Part shown: positions 7,392 to 15,732 of the stretch, piece after piece
Numbering within the stretch: position 1 is the stretch's first letter
Layout: each line of letters begins with the position of its first letter
Assembly (NCBI RefSeq): GCF_025869515.1
Contig: NZ_JAOZVR010000077.1
Location: 62,001-126,000, forward strand
From: Ferrovibrio sp.
Lineage (GTDB): Bacteria > Pseudomonadota > Alphaproteobacteria > Ferrovibrionales > Ferrovibrionaceae
Direction of reading: 5' to 3'
Length of the DNA stretch: 64,000 nt
Translations under genes and position numbers: made by a program
Notes under the pieces: generated by a model
The model's input: the letters and a program-made list of their open reading frames with translations, nothing else
What the model was told of the DNA's origin: nothing
Databases searched by the model: none

Positions 7392-8183
7392 ATGAACCGC
7401 GCAACCCTGATCCTGCTGCAGGCGCTGGTCGGCTTCGCCTTCCTGCTGATCTGGCACCTGCTCACCACCGTGCCGGTCTTCGACGGCAAGCCGCTGTTTG
7501 CGCCGTTCTTCTTCTCCACGCCGCTGGATGTGCTGGCGCGCACCTGGAAGGATTTCGCCTCGGGCGAAATCTGGCGCCATCTCGGCATCACCCTGCTGGA
7601 AACCGTGCTGGCCTTCGTGATCGGTGCCGCCGGCGGCATCGTCGTCGGGTTTGCCTTCGCGCGCCGCGAGCTGCTGGCCGCCGTGTTCGACCCCTATGTG
7701 AAAGCCGCCAATGCCCTGCCGCGCGTCGTGCTGGCGCCGATCTTCGCACTGTGGTTCGGGCTGGGCATCTGGTCGAAAGTGGCGCTCGGCTTCACGCTGG
7801 TGTTCTTCATCGTCTTCTTCAACGTCTACCAGGGCGTCAAGGAAGTCAGCCCCACCGTGCTGGCCAATGCGCGCATGCTGGGCATGAACGAGCGGCAGCT
7901 GCTGCGCCATGTCTACTGGCCGGCGGCGCTCACCTGGATGTTCTCCTCGCTGCACACCTCCGTCGGCTTCGCGCTGGTCGGCTCGGTGGTGGGCGAGTAT
8001 CTCGGCTCGGCGGCCGGCCTCGGCTACAAGATCCACGAGGCCGAAAGCGTGTTCGACGTGACCGGCGTGTTTTCCGGCATGCTGATCCTGGCGCTGTTCG
8101 TCATCGTCATCGACACCTGCGTCACCTTCATCGAAAACCGGCTGCTGGTCTGGCGGCCCGACACGGCGGCGAAGACCGCCTGA
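7392..8183 (+). CDS. ABC importer permease, TauC/SsuC type
   Basis: A 263-residue integral membrane protein with six predicted membrane helices. The EAA loop is around residues 155-180 (NARMLGMNERQLLRHVYWPAA), which docks to the ATPase at 6498. The FFSTPLDVLA start of the periplasmic-facing region and ANALPRVVLAPIFALWFGLG are typical of the taurine/sulphonate/nitrate permease branch. It begins 6 bases after the ATPase stop and is clearly part of the same transcript. Confidence 0.93.
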   Translation: MNRATLILLQALVGFAFLLIWHLLTTVPVFDGKPLFAPFFFSTPLDVLARTWKDFASGEIWRHLGITLLETVLAFVIGAAGGIVVGFAFARRELLAAVFDPYVKAANALPRVVLAPIFALWFGLGIWSKVALGFTLVFFIVFFNVYQGVKEVSPTVLANARMLGMNERQLLRHVYWPAALTWMFSSLHTSVGFALVGSVVGEYLGSAAGLGYKIHEAESVFDVTGVFSGMLILALFVIVIDTCVTFIENRLLVWRPDTAAKTA

Positions 8184-8207
8184 ACATCACAAGGAGAGGA
8201 AACCACC

Positions 8208-9215
8208 ATGAAGATCAGGATTGCACTCGCCGCGCTGACGGCGCTCGGACTGATGGCCGGTGCGGCGCAGGCTGCGCCGGAGAAGGCCAAGCTGGAACTC
8301 GGCGTCGGCGGCAAGCCTTTGCTGTATTACCTGCCGCTCACCATCGCCGAGCAGAAGGGCTATTTCAAAGCCGAGGGCCTCGATGTCACCATCAACGATT
8401 TCGGCGGCGGCGCCAAATCGCTGCAGGCGCTGGTCGGCGGCAGCGTCGATGCGGTGACCGGCGCCTATGAGCATACCATCCGCATGCAGGAGAAGGGCCA
8501 GGATATCCGCGCCGTGATCGAGCTCGGCCGCTTCCCCGGCATCGTGCTGGCGGTGAAGAAAGAGCATCAGGGCAAGGTGAAGACCGCGGCCGACCTCAAG
8601 GGCATGAAGATCGGCGTCACCGCGCCGGGCTCGTCGACCAACTTCTTCGTCAATTACCTGATCGCCAAGGCCGGCGGCAATTTCAAGGACTCCGCCTTCA
8701 TCGGCGTCGGCGCCGGCGCCGGCGCGGTGGCCGCGATGCAGAAGGGCGAGATCGACGCGATCTCCAACCTCGATCCGGTGATCTCCAAGCTGGAGCTCGA
8801 CAAGAATGTGTTCATCCTGGCCGACAGCCGCACCGAGGCCGGCACCAGGGCGATCTTCGGCGGCTCCAACCCGGCCGCCGTGCTCTACCTGAAGAACGAG
8901 TTCATCGAGAAGAACCCGCAGACCACGCAGGCCCTGGTCAATGCCTTCCACAAGGCGCTGGTCTGGCTCGCCACGGCCAAGCCGGAAGACGTCGCCGCCA
9001 CCGTGCCCGAGGCCTATTATCTCGGCGACAAGCCGCTCTATATCACTGCGGTGAAGAACTCGCTGGAGACCTATTCGCGCACCGGCCTGATCAGCCAGGA
9101 CGGCATGAAGAGCGCCTTCAACATGCTGGCGCAGTTCGACGAGGGCCTGGCCAAGGCCAATCTCGACCTGAACAAGACCTTCAACGACAAGTTCGTGAAG
9201 GCGGTGAAGAAGTAA
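8208..9215 (+). CDS. ABC importer substrate-binding protein, SsuA/NrtA/ThiY type
   Basis: A 335-residue periplasmic protein with a Sec signal peptide (residues 1-22, cleavage after AAQA). The mature domain has the NMT1/OpuAC-like fold signature: LTIAEQKGYFKAEGLDVTI, then GGAKSLQALVGGSVDAVTG and DLKGMKIGVTAPGSSTNFF. GGAGAGGAAACC precedes the ATG. The substrate cannot be told from sequence. No sulphonatase, nitrate reductase or thiamine gene lies next to it, so sulphonate, nitrate and pyrimidine precursors all remain open. The operon ends in a strong terminator at 9240-9275. Confidence 0.92.
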   Translation: MKIRIALAALTALGLMAGAAQAAPEKAKLELGVGGKPLLYYLPLTIAEQKGYFKAEGLDVTINDFGGGAKSLQALVGGSVDAVTGAYEHTIRMQEKGQDIRAVIELGRFPGIVLAVKKEHQGKVKTAADLKGMKIGVTAPGSSTNFFVNYLIAKAGGNFKDSAFIGVGAGAGAVAAMQKGEIDAISNLDPVISKLELDKNVFILADSRTEAGTRAIFGGSNPAAVLYLKNEFIEKNPQTTQALVNAFHKALVWLATAKPEDVAATVPEAYYLGDKPLYITAVKNSLETYSRTGLISQDGMKSAFNMLAQFDEGLAKANLDLNKTFNDKFVKAVKK

Positions 9216-9239
9216 ACCGGACGTAGCGGCCCGGAAGAC

Positions 9240-9275
9240 GCGGCCGGGCGGGCAACCGTCCGGCCGCTGCTTTTT
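9240..9275 (+). terminator. Rho-independent terminator of the importer operon
   Basis: GCGGCCGG and CCGGCCGC (9240-9247 and 9260-9267) pair perfectly, the stem can extend inward (CGG/CCG), and TGCTTTTT follows. It sits 24 bases after the substrate-binding protein stop. Confidence 0.85.
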
Positions 9276-9331
9276 CCGACCTCCGCATCTGTGCGCTGGC
9301 GCGGGCGGCGGATCGGAGTCTATACTTTCGC

Positions 9332-9925
9332 ATGGGGTCGGAGGATTTTCTGCATACCCTGCCGTCGCCGCTGTCGCAGCAGGCCCGGCAGTTCTTCGCC
9401 ATCTGGCAGAGCTGGCGCGGCGCGCGCCGGCTGCCGCAGCGCAGCGACCTGTCGCTTGGCGATCTCGGCGCGCTGGCCGACAGCTGCCTGCTGCTCAATA
9501 TCCGCTCCGCCACCGACATCCGCATGGAAAGCGTCGGCCGCACCATCACCGAGAAGATGGGCTTCGACCTGACCGGGCTGAACTATCTCGATCTCACCTC
9601 GAAGGAAAACCGCGGCTGGCGCGCCACGCTGACCATCGCCCAGGCCGCCCAGCCCTGCGGCGTGCTGATCTATTACTGGCTGCGCTTCCCCGATGGCGCC
9701 GTGCTGCCGGTCGAGTTCACCGGCGCGCCGCTCTATGAGGATGGTGCCGCCGAACCCAACCTGATCCTGTGCTGCGCCACCGGTCTTGCCGATACAGCAG
9801 GCCGTAAACAACCGCTTGATCCGGATTCCTATGTCGAGGGCGACGGCATGCGCTTCATCGATATCGGCTACGGCGTGCCGCCGTTGGTCCCCGCCGAGCG
9901 CCAGGAGCCGCGGCCGGTGCAGTGA
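9332..9925 (+). CDS. PAS_5-type PAS domain protein
   Basis: A 197-residue cytoplasmic protein of the alphaproteobacterial PAS_5 type: an LxxYWQSWRGARRLPxRSDL-like opening (residues 20-40), the GRTITEKMGFDLTGLNYLDL core and a final FIDIGYGVP. These proteins have no output domain and probably sense or report a small molecule. There is no ribosome site before the ATG at 9332; instead TATACT lies only 5 bases upstream, so the message may be leaderless. A CTG after GGAGGATTTT (9343-9352) is another possible start. The stop overlaps the next start as TGATG. Confidence 0.8.
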   Translation: MGSEDFLHTLPSPLSQQARQFFAIWQSWRGARRLPQRSDLSLGDLGALADSCLLLNIRSATDIRMESVGRTITEKMGFDLTGLNYLDLTSKENRGWRATLTIAQAAQPCGVLIYYWLRFPDGAVLPVEFTGAPLYEDGAAEPNLILCCATGLADTAGRKQPLDPDSYVEGDGMRFIDIGYGVPPLVPAERQEPRPVQ

Positions 9926-10335
9926 TGGCCGATGACAGCGAACGGCAGCCGCCGCCCGGTGTCGGCCCGCATGAGCTGCGCGAACTCGAACTGATGCTGG
10001 CCGGCACGAAACCGGCGGCGATGTTCGGCGAAGCCATCCAGTTCCGCGACATTATTCCGGAAGACGACTTCGCGCCGCATGTGGCCGCCGGCCGCATCAT
10101 CAAGCGCGAATATTACTGGGACGATCCGGAGTCAGGTCATTCTTTCATCGAAATCTACTACGCCCTGCCGGGCGAGGAATGGCGCATCGATGCACTACGT
10201 GAATTGAATCTCATCGCTTACAACAAGCTGCGCCCGTGGGCTGCTGACGATGATCGTGAGGCCGGCCACCTGCTCGGTTACACGGACGCGGAGGTCGACG
10301 CCTTCCTCACATGGACCGGTCGTCTGAGCGGTTAG
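9925..10335 (+). CDS. Conserved-looking hypothetical protein coupled to the PAS_5 gene
   Basis: A 136-residue acidic soluble protein. The first half carries ELRELELMLAGTKPAAMFG and the second IKREYYWDDPESGHSFIEIYYA. Its ATG overlaps the stop of the PAS_5 gene by one base (TGATG), indicating translational coupling and a shared role. A GTG three bases earlier is possible. The 3' end overlaps the convergent uup stop by 4 bases. Family not recognised. Confidence 0.75.
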   Translation: MADDSERQPPPGVGPHELRELELMLAGTKPAAMFGEAIQFRDIIPEDDFAPHVAAGRIIKREYYWDDPESGHSFIEIYYALPGEEWRIDALRELNLIAYNKLRPWAADDDREAGHLLGYTDAEVDAFLTWTGRLSG

Positions 10336-12140
10336 CCGGCCTCGATTTCCTCGCGCAGCATTTCCAGTTCCAGCCACTGGTCCTCGGCAGCTGCCAGATC
10401 AGCGCCGGCTTTTTCCAGGCCCTTGCTGGCGGCCTCGTATTTCGCCGGGTCGCGGCTGAACAGCTGTGCGTCGTTCAGCATCGCCTGGTGTTTTGCGATC
10501 TCGGCCTGCAGGTCGGCGATGCGTTTCGGCAGCGTCTCCAGCGCGTGCTTATCCTTGAAGCTGAGCTTGCGCTTCGATGCGGCACGCGGCACCGCATCGC
10601 CCTTGCCGGTTTCCGCTTTCGCAGCCTTCGCAGCGGCGGCCCGTGCCTGCACGCCGGTGCCGCGCTGCGCCACCATGTCACTGTAGCCGCCGGCATAGAC
10701 CTGCCAGCGGCCCTCGCCTTCGGCGGCCAGCACCGAGGTGCAGACGCGGTCGATGAAATCGCGATCATGGCTGACCAGCAGCACGGTGCCGGGATAATCG
10801 GCCAGCATTTCCTGCAGCAGGTCGAGGGTTTCCAGATCGAGGTCGTTGGTCGGCTCGTCGAGCACCAGCACGTTGGAGGGCCGGGCCAGCGCGCGCGCCA
10901 GCATCAGCCGGCCGCGCTCGCCGCCCGACAGCACCTTCAGCGGCGTGCGCGCCTGTTCCGGCGTGAACAGGAAATCCTTCATGTAGCTCATCACATGGCG
11001 CGGCTGGCCGTTGATGGTGACCTTGTCGCTGCCGCCGGCGAGCGCGGTCTGCAGCGTCATCTCCGGATCGAGCGTGTCGCGCTTCTGGTCCAGCGTCACC
11101 AGCGCGATATTCTCGCCCAGGCGAATGCTGCCGGAATCGGGGGCCAGCTTGCCGGTGAGGATATTCAGCAGCGTGGTCTTGCCGGCGCCGTTCGGACCGA
11201 TGATGCCGAGCCGGTCGCCGCGCTGGATCTTGATGCTGACATCCTTCAGCACCGCCAGATCGCCCCAGGATTTCGAGATGCCCTTCGCCTCGGCGATCAG
11301 CTTCGACGAGGTTTCGGCCTCGGAAACATTGAGCGTGACATTGCCGGCCACCTTGCGCTGGTCGCGGCGCTCGGTTTTCAGGTCCTGCAGCGCGCGCATG
11401 CGGCCCATGTTGCGCTTGCGCCGGCCCGACACGCCGTGCCGCACCCAGTCGAGCTCGGCAACGATCTTGCGGTCCAGCTTGTGGCGCTCGGTCTCTTCCT
11501 GTTCGAGCAGCGCATCGCGCCAGTCCTCGAAGGCGGCGAAGCCCTGCTCCAGCCGCCGCGTGGCGCCGCGATCGAGCCAGATGGTGGCGCGGGTGAGATT
11601 GCTCAGGAACCGGCGATCATGGCTGATCAGCACCAGCGCCGAGCGCAGGCGCTGCAATTCGCTTTCCAGCCATTCGATGGCGGGCAGATCGAGATGGTTG
11701 GTCGGCTCGTCCAGCAGCAGGATATCGGGTTCGGGTGCGATCACGCGGGCCAGCGCCGCGCGCCGCGCCTCGCCGCCCGAGAGCTGTGCCGGGTTTTCCG
11801 TGCCGGTCAGGCCGAGCGCATGCAGCAAGGTGGTCGCACGATGGGGATCGTCGCTGGGGCCAAGGCCCGCCAGCACATAGGACAGCGTGTCATCGAAGCC
11901 GGAGAGGTCCGGTTCCTGCGGCAGGTAGCGCAGGGTGACGCCGCTCTGCACGATGCGCTCGCCCCGGTCGGCCTGCACCGAGCCGGCCGCCACCTTCAGC
12001 AGCGTCGACTTGCCCGACCCGTTGCGGCCGACCAGGCAGAGCCGGTCGCCTGCCGTCACGCTGAGCGCGGCGCCCTCCAGCAGCGGGGTGCCGCCGAAGG
12101 TGAGGTGGATATCGGTGAGGGTAAGAAGCGGCGGCGCCAT
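10332..12140 (-). CDS. uup: ABC-F ATPase, Uup type
   Basis: A 602-residue soluble protein with two ABC domains and no membrane segment. Walker A motifs are GRNGSGKST (about residue 39) and GPNGAGKTT (about 320); signatures are LSGGEARRAAL and LSGGERGRLML; Walker B strands are DILLLDEPTNHLD and VLVLDEPTNDLD. The C-terminal 100 residues form a basic linker and coiled coil (KRKLSFKDKHALETLP...), the mark of Uup within the ABC-F group. ABC-F proteins act on the ribosome E-site and relieve stalled translation; Uup also affects transposon excision and DNA branch structures in E. coli. Stands alone, convergent with the upstream small gene. Confidence 0.95.
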   Translation of the reverse strand: MAPPLLTLTDIHLTFGGTPLLEGAALSVTAGDRLCLVGRNGSGKSTLLKVAAGSVQADRGERIVQSGVTLRYLPQEPDLSGFDDTLSYVLAGLGPSDDPHRATTLLHALGLTGTENPAQLSGGEARRAALARVIAPEPDILLLDEPTNHLDLPAIEWLESELQRLRSALVLISHDRRFLSNLTRATIWLDRGATRRLEQGFAAFEDWRDALLEQEETERHKLDRKIVAELDWVRHGVSGRRKRNMGRMRALQDLKTERRDQRKVAGNVTLNVSEAETSSKLIAEAKGISKSWGDLAVLKDVSIKIQRGDRLGIIGPNGAGKTTLLNILTGKLAPDSGSIRLGENIALVTLDQKRDTLDPEMTLQTALAGGSDKVTINGQPRHVMSYMKDFLFTPEQARTPLKVLSGGERGRLMLARALARPSNVLVLDEPTNDLDLETLDLLQEMLADYPGTVLLVSHDRDFIDRVCTSVLAAEGEGRWQVYAGGYSDMVAQRGTGVQARAAAAKAAKAETGKGDAVPRAASKRKLSFKDKHALETLPKRIADLQAEIAKHQAMLNDAQLFSRDPAKYEAASKGLEKAGADLAAAEDQWLELEMLREEIEAG

Positions 12141-12361
12141 GACAATCCTTCAATCAGGCGCCGGTGATAGCAATCCCGGCCGGCGCCGGAAAGCTGTCGC
12201 GGCCGGCTGATTTCCGATCCGCTGCGGCCAAGCTCCGTTACCGGAAAATAATGCCGCATTTCCAAATGGTAATCTTTCCACACCAAGTTTTCGGTGAATT
12301 AGATGGCGGTATCAAAATACCAGCGCCCGGGATCCGGGCATGCCTGTTGAGGATACCCGCC

Positions 12362-14251
12362 ATGAAAAACCTCCGTCTCGGCACCCGCCTGTGGTCGATC
12401 CTTGCCATCGCCGTCATCGGGCTGGGCCTGATCGGCGTTCAGAGCCTGTACGGGCTGCATGGCACGCTGACCGAGGACCGCATGGCGAAAACCCGCAACC
12501 TCGCCGAAGTGGCGCAGGGCATCGTGGTCCGCTACCACGCGCGCGCGCAGGCCGGCGAACTGGGCGAGGCCGATGCCAAGCGGCTGGCACTCGCCGATCT
12601 GGAAACGCTGCGCTACGACAACATCGAATATTTCTGGGTCAATGACATGGCCCCGGTCGTGCTGATGCACCCCTTCTCCAAGGGTCTGGTCGGCAAGAAT
12701 GTCGGCGAGATCAAGGACCCGACCGGCAAGCCGCTGTTCGCCGAGATGGTCGCTGTGGTGAAACAGAACGGCGCCGGCTTCGTCGGCTATTCCTGGCCCA
12801 AACCCGGCTCGGAAAAACCGGTGCCGAAGATTTCCTATGTGAAGGGTTTCGCGCCCTGGGGCTGGATTATCGGCACCGGCATCTATGTCGACGACATCGA
12901 AACCATCTTCCTGCGCGAGCTGACCATCAACGGCAGCATCATCGCGGTGGTCGCCCTGCTGCTCGGCGGTCTGGGCGGTATCGTGATCCGCGGCATCAGC
13001 AAGCCGCTGGCCGCGCTGACCATGACTCTCGGCCGGCTGGCCAAACGCGACTGGCAAGCGGACGTGGCCGGCCAGGATCGCGGCGACGAGATCGGCGACA
13101 TCGCCCGCGCCGTCAGCGTGCTGAAGGAAAACGGTATCGAAGGCGATCGCCTGCAGGCGCAGATCGAAACCGAGCGCCGCCATAACGAAGAGGCCCGCAT
13201 CGCGCAGGAGGCCGCGCTCGACCGTTCGATCGGCCAGGTGGTCAGCGCCGCATCGGGCGGCGACCTCAACCGCCGCATCGAGATCGCCGAGCTGTCCGGC
13301 GTCACCGCCAAGATCGGCGAGCAGATCAACAGCCTGCTCGACATGCTGAACAGCACCATCTCCAGCATCCAGACCGCGGTCTCCGGGCTGGCGCGCGGCG
13401 ATCTGCGCAGCCGCATGCAGGGCCGCTACGACGGCGTCTTCGCCACCCTGCAGGGCGATCTGAATGCCATGGCCGATACCCTGACCGATGTGATGCGCAA
13501 GATCGTCGCCGCCGTGGAAATGCAGAGCAACGCATCCGCGGAAATCTCGACCGGCAGCCAGGATCTGGCCGGCCGTACCGAACAGCAGGCCGCGGCCCTG
13601 GAACAGACCGCCGCTTCGATGCACGAGGTAACGGCGACGGTGAAGCTGAATGCCGACAACGCCCAGGCCGCCAACCAGCTGGCCGGCGTGGCGCGCGACA
13701 CTGCCACATCGGGTGGTGGCATCGTGCAGCAGGCGGTGACGGCGATGGCCGAGATCGAGCAGAGCGCGCGGCGGATTTCCGACATCATCGGCCTGATCGA
13801 CGAGATCGCCTTCCAGACCAACCTGCTGGCACTGAACGCCTCGGTCGAGGCGGCAAGGGCCGGCGAAGCGGGCAAGGGCTTTGCGGTGGTGGCGCAGGAG
13901 GTGCGCGCGCTGGCACAGCGCTCGGCCAATGCCAGCAAGGACATCAAGTCGCTGATCACCGAGTCCAACGCGCAGGTGCGCAGCGGTTCGGCCCTGGTGA
14001 ACCAGGCCGGCCAGTCGCTGACCGAAATCGTCGGTGCGGTGAAGAAGGTGTCTGACATCGTCGCCGAGATCGCGGCGGCCAGCCGCGAGCAGGCCACCGG
14101 GCTGGAAGAGGTCAATATCGCCGTCGGCAACATGGACGAGATGACCCAGCGCAACGGTGCCCTGGTCGAACAGACCTCCGCCTCGGCGCAGTCCCTGTCC
14201 GGCCAGGCGCAGGAACTGGCCCGCCTGGTGGCGTTCTTCCAGACCGCCTAG
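12362..14251 (+). CDS. Methyl-accepting chemotaxis protein with a Cache sensor
   Basis: A 629-residue chemoreceptor. TM1 spans about 9-31, a periplasmic single Cache domain about 35-185 (ETLRYDNIEYFWVNDM, then FVGYSWPKPG and WGWIIGTGIYVDDIE), TM2 about 190-212, then HAMP and the signalling hairpin with the conserved tip DEIAFQTNLLALNASVEAAR. The FWVND and WGWIIGTGIY motifs match the sCache_2 type that binds small carboxylates. It ends LARLVAFFQTA with no NWETF-like pentapeptide, so adaptation enzymes are not tethered here. The ATG at 12362 follows GAGGAT and starts the canonical TM1; an upstream in-frame extension of 66 codons is not credible. No che genes are nearby. Confidence 0.93.
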   Translation: MKNLRLGTRLWSILAIAVIGLGLIGVQSLYGLHGTLTEDRMAKTRNLAEVAQGIVVRYHARAQAGELGEADAKRLALADLETLRYDNIEYFWVNDMAPVVLMHPFSKGLVGKNVGEIKDPTGKPLFAEMVAVVKQNGAGFVGYSWPKPGSEKPVPKISYVKGFAPWGWIIGTGIYVDDIETIFLRELTINGSIIAVVALLLGGLGGIVIRGISKPLAALTMTLGRLAKRDWQADVAGQDRGDEIGDIARAVSVLKENGIEGDRLQAQIETERRHNEEARIAQEAALDRSIGQVVSAASGGDLNRRIEIAELSGVTAKIGEQINSLLDMLNSTISSIQTAVSGLARGDLRSRMQGRYDGVFATLQGDLNAMADTLTDVMRKIVAAVEMQSNASAEISTGSQDLAGRTEQQAAALEQTAASMHEVTATVKLNADNAQAANQLAGVARDTATSGGGIVQQAVTAMAEIEQSARRISDIIGLIDEIAFQTNLLALNASVEAARAGEAGKGFAVVAQEVRALAQRSANASKDIKSLITESNAQVRSGSALVNQAGQSLTEIVGAVKKVSDIVAEIAAASREQATGLEEVNIAVGNMDEMTQRNGALVEQTSASAQSLSGQAQELARLVAFFQTA

Positions 14252-14258
14252 GCGGTCT
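14241..14258. other. Perfect 18-bp palindrome spanning the chemoreceptor stop codon
   Basis: AGACCGCCTAGGCGGTCT reads identically on both strands and includes the TAG stop (14249-14251). There is no T-run, so it is not a standard terminator, though the hairpin could protect the mRNA 3' end. Confidence 0.5.
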
Positions 14259-14304
14259 GAAACCTGGCTGACACAGGGCGGAAAACCGGCGCTTTCTTAT
14301 TATT

Positions 14305-14316
14305 GAACGATCATTC
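14305..14316. promoter_or_regulatory. Probable TetR operator
   Basis: GAACGATCATTC, an imperfect inverted repeat 22 bases before the TetR ATG in an otherwise AT-rich patch (TTATTATTG). Such sites (gaacGNTCgttc-like) are common for self-regulating TetR proteins. Confidence 0.45.
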
Positions 14317-14337
14317 CGGAATTGCTATGCTGCCGGC

Positions 14338-14946
14338 ATGGCGAGACCGAAAGCCTTCGATACCGATGCCGCGCTGCTGCGCGCCATGGAGCTGTTCTGG
14401 GAACAGGGCTATGCCGCCACCTCGATGGAGCAGCTGGTCACCGCCATGGGGATCAGCCGCCAGAGCCTCTACGACACCTTCGGCGACAAGCACCGGCTGT
14501 TCATGGCCGCGATGGACAGCTACTGCGCCATGCTGGAAGCGGCGATGCTGGCGCCGCTCAAGGCGCCCGAGGCGGGACTGCAGGCTTTGCATGAGACCGG
14601 CCTCGGCATCATCGACTTCCTGCTGCAGTTTCCCAAACGCCGCGCCTGCCTGATGGCCAACACCACGCTGGAACTGGCACCGCATGATGACGCGGTGGCC
14701 GCCAGGGTGCGCACCCATATGGCCAATATGGAAACCGCGTTCCGCCATGCCCTGAACAATGCCCGGGCACGCGGCGAGATCGCCGCCACGACCGGTGTGG
14801 ATGCGCTGGCGCGCTATCTGGTCGGCATGGCGCATGGCCTTATGGTGATGGCAAAAAGCGGCGCCGACCGCGCGACATTGACCGGGATCATGGTCACCGC
14901 CGTGGCCGTGCTGCAGCCTGCCCCCGAATTCCGCCCCGCCGCCTGA
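14338..14946 (+). CDS. TetR-family transcriptional regulator
   Basis: A 202-residue regulator. Residues 8-55 form the TetR helix-turn-helix: ALLRAMELFWEQGYAATSME, then the recognition helix GISRQSLYDTFGDKHRLF. The C-terminal domain (RRACLMANTTLELAPHDDAV) is of the TetR_C type seen in repressors of quinone- or electrophile-responsive genes. It is followed after 24 bases by a MAPEG membrane protein, which is its likely target. A candidate operator lies at 14305-14316. The ribosome site is weak. Confidence 0.92.
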   Translation: MARPKAFDTDAALLRAMELFWEQGYAATSMEQLVTAMGISRQSLYDTFGDKHRLFMAAMDSYCAMLEAAMLAPLKAPEAGLQALHETGLGIIDFLLQFPKRRACLMANTTLELAPHDDAVAARVRTHMANMETAFRHALNNARARGEIAATTGVDALARYLVGMAHGLMVMAKSGADRATLTGIMVTAVAVLQPAPEFRPAA

Positions 14947-14970
14947 CATTCAACAGAGAAGGAAACTCCC

Positions 14971-15360
14971 ATGACCACAGACCTGATGATGCTGATTGCC
15001 AGCGCGGTGCTCACCGTTCTGCTCGCCCTGCCCTATACGACCGGCTTCATGCTGTCGCGCGGCCTCTATGTGGTGGCCGGCAACCGCGAGGACTTCCCGG
15101 CCGGCACCGGCTGGATCGGCCGCGCCCATCGCGCGCATCTCAACATGGTGGAAAACATCGTGCCCTTCGCGGCCCTGGTGCTGGCCGCCGCCGCCGCCGG
15201 CAAGGCCGATGCCTGGACCGCGCTGGGCAGCCAGGTGTTCTTCTACAGCCGCGTGCTGCATGCCGTGGTCTATATCGCCGGCGTGCCGTGGGTGCGCACG
15301 CTCGCCTATCTCGGCGGCGTGGCTGGCATGGCGCTGGTGCTGTACGGCATCGTCGCCTGA
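14971..15360 (+). CDS. MAPEG-family membrane protein
   Basis: A 129-residue protein with four predicted membrane helices. The RGLYVVAGNRED and GRAHRAHLNMVENIVPFAALVL segments are the MAPEG signature, where the E-N-x-x-P-F motif binds glutathione or lipid in characterised members. The family includes microsomal glutathione transferases; many bacterial ones are uncharacterised. GAGAAGGAAACTCCC precedes the ATG. It is probably co-transcribed with, and controlled by, the TetR gene just upstream. A second MAPEG protein is encoded at 44635-45051. Confidence 0.9.
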   Translation: MTTDLMMLIASAVLTVLLALPYTTGFMLSRGLYVVAGNREDFPAGTGWIGRAHRAHLNMVENIVPFAALVLAAAAAGKADAWTALGSQVFFYSRVLHAVVYIAGVPWVRTLAYLGGVAGMALVLYGIVA

Positions 15361-15381
15361 CGCTGCGGACCCAGGGTGGGG

Positions 15382-15690
15382 CTAATCCAGCTTCACCCTG
15401 CAGGTCTTGCCCACCGTGATGGTGGCGTCCCTGGCCGGCACCGAATGGCGGCAGCGCAGACGGCGGTTGGTGCTGTCGTAGATTTCCACGGTGATGCCTT
15501 CGGGCTTGCGCGGCACGTAGCAGTCGCGCTGGCCCGGCATCAGGTCGGGCTTCACATAGATCGGCATCGGCGGCCCGCCGGCCTGGATGGTGATCGGCGT
15601 CGAGCCTTCGTTGCTGACGCAGAAGGCCGCAGCCGAACCGGCATAGCAGACGGCAGCGCAGGCGAATACGAGTGCGGCGGTTTTCAGCAT
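15382..15690 (-). CDS. Small secreted cysteine-containing protein
   Basis: A 102-residue protein with a Sec signal peptide (MLKTAALVFACAAVCYAGSAAA, cleavage near residue 22). The mature part is about 80 residues with four cysteines (AFCVSNEG, QRDCYVP, LRCRHS, KTCRVKLD), consistent with two disulphides, and a beta-rich pattern. The ATG at 15690 is chosen because it begins the signal peptide; upstream in-frame sequence overlaps the cysteine-synthase-like gene. No family is recognised; a periplasmic or extracellular role is likely. Confidence 0.7.
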   Translation of the reverse strand: MLKTAALVFACAAVCYAGSAAAFCVSNEGSTPITIQAGGPPMPIYVKPDLMPGQRDCYVPRKPEGITVEIYDSTNRRLRCRHSVPARDATITVGKTCRVKLD

Positions 15691-15732
15691 GGCGCCGAGC
15701 TTACGCCGGAGTCCTGAAAGCGGGGTTAAGAG

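Noticed and set aside
6510-8036. A 508-codon frame antisense to the ABC ATPase and permease genes
   Set aside because: It crosses two clear genes on the other strand and has shadow-like composition.
10311-12167. A 618-codon frame antisense to uup
   Set aside because: Shadow frame; the minus-strand ABC-F motifs are complete and decide the strand.
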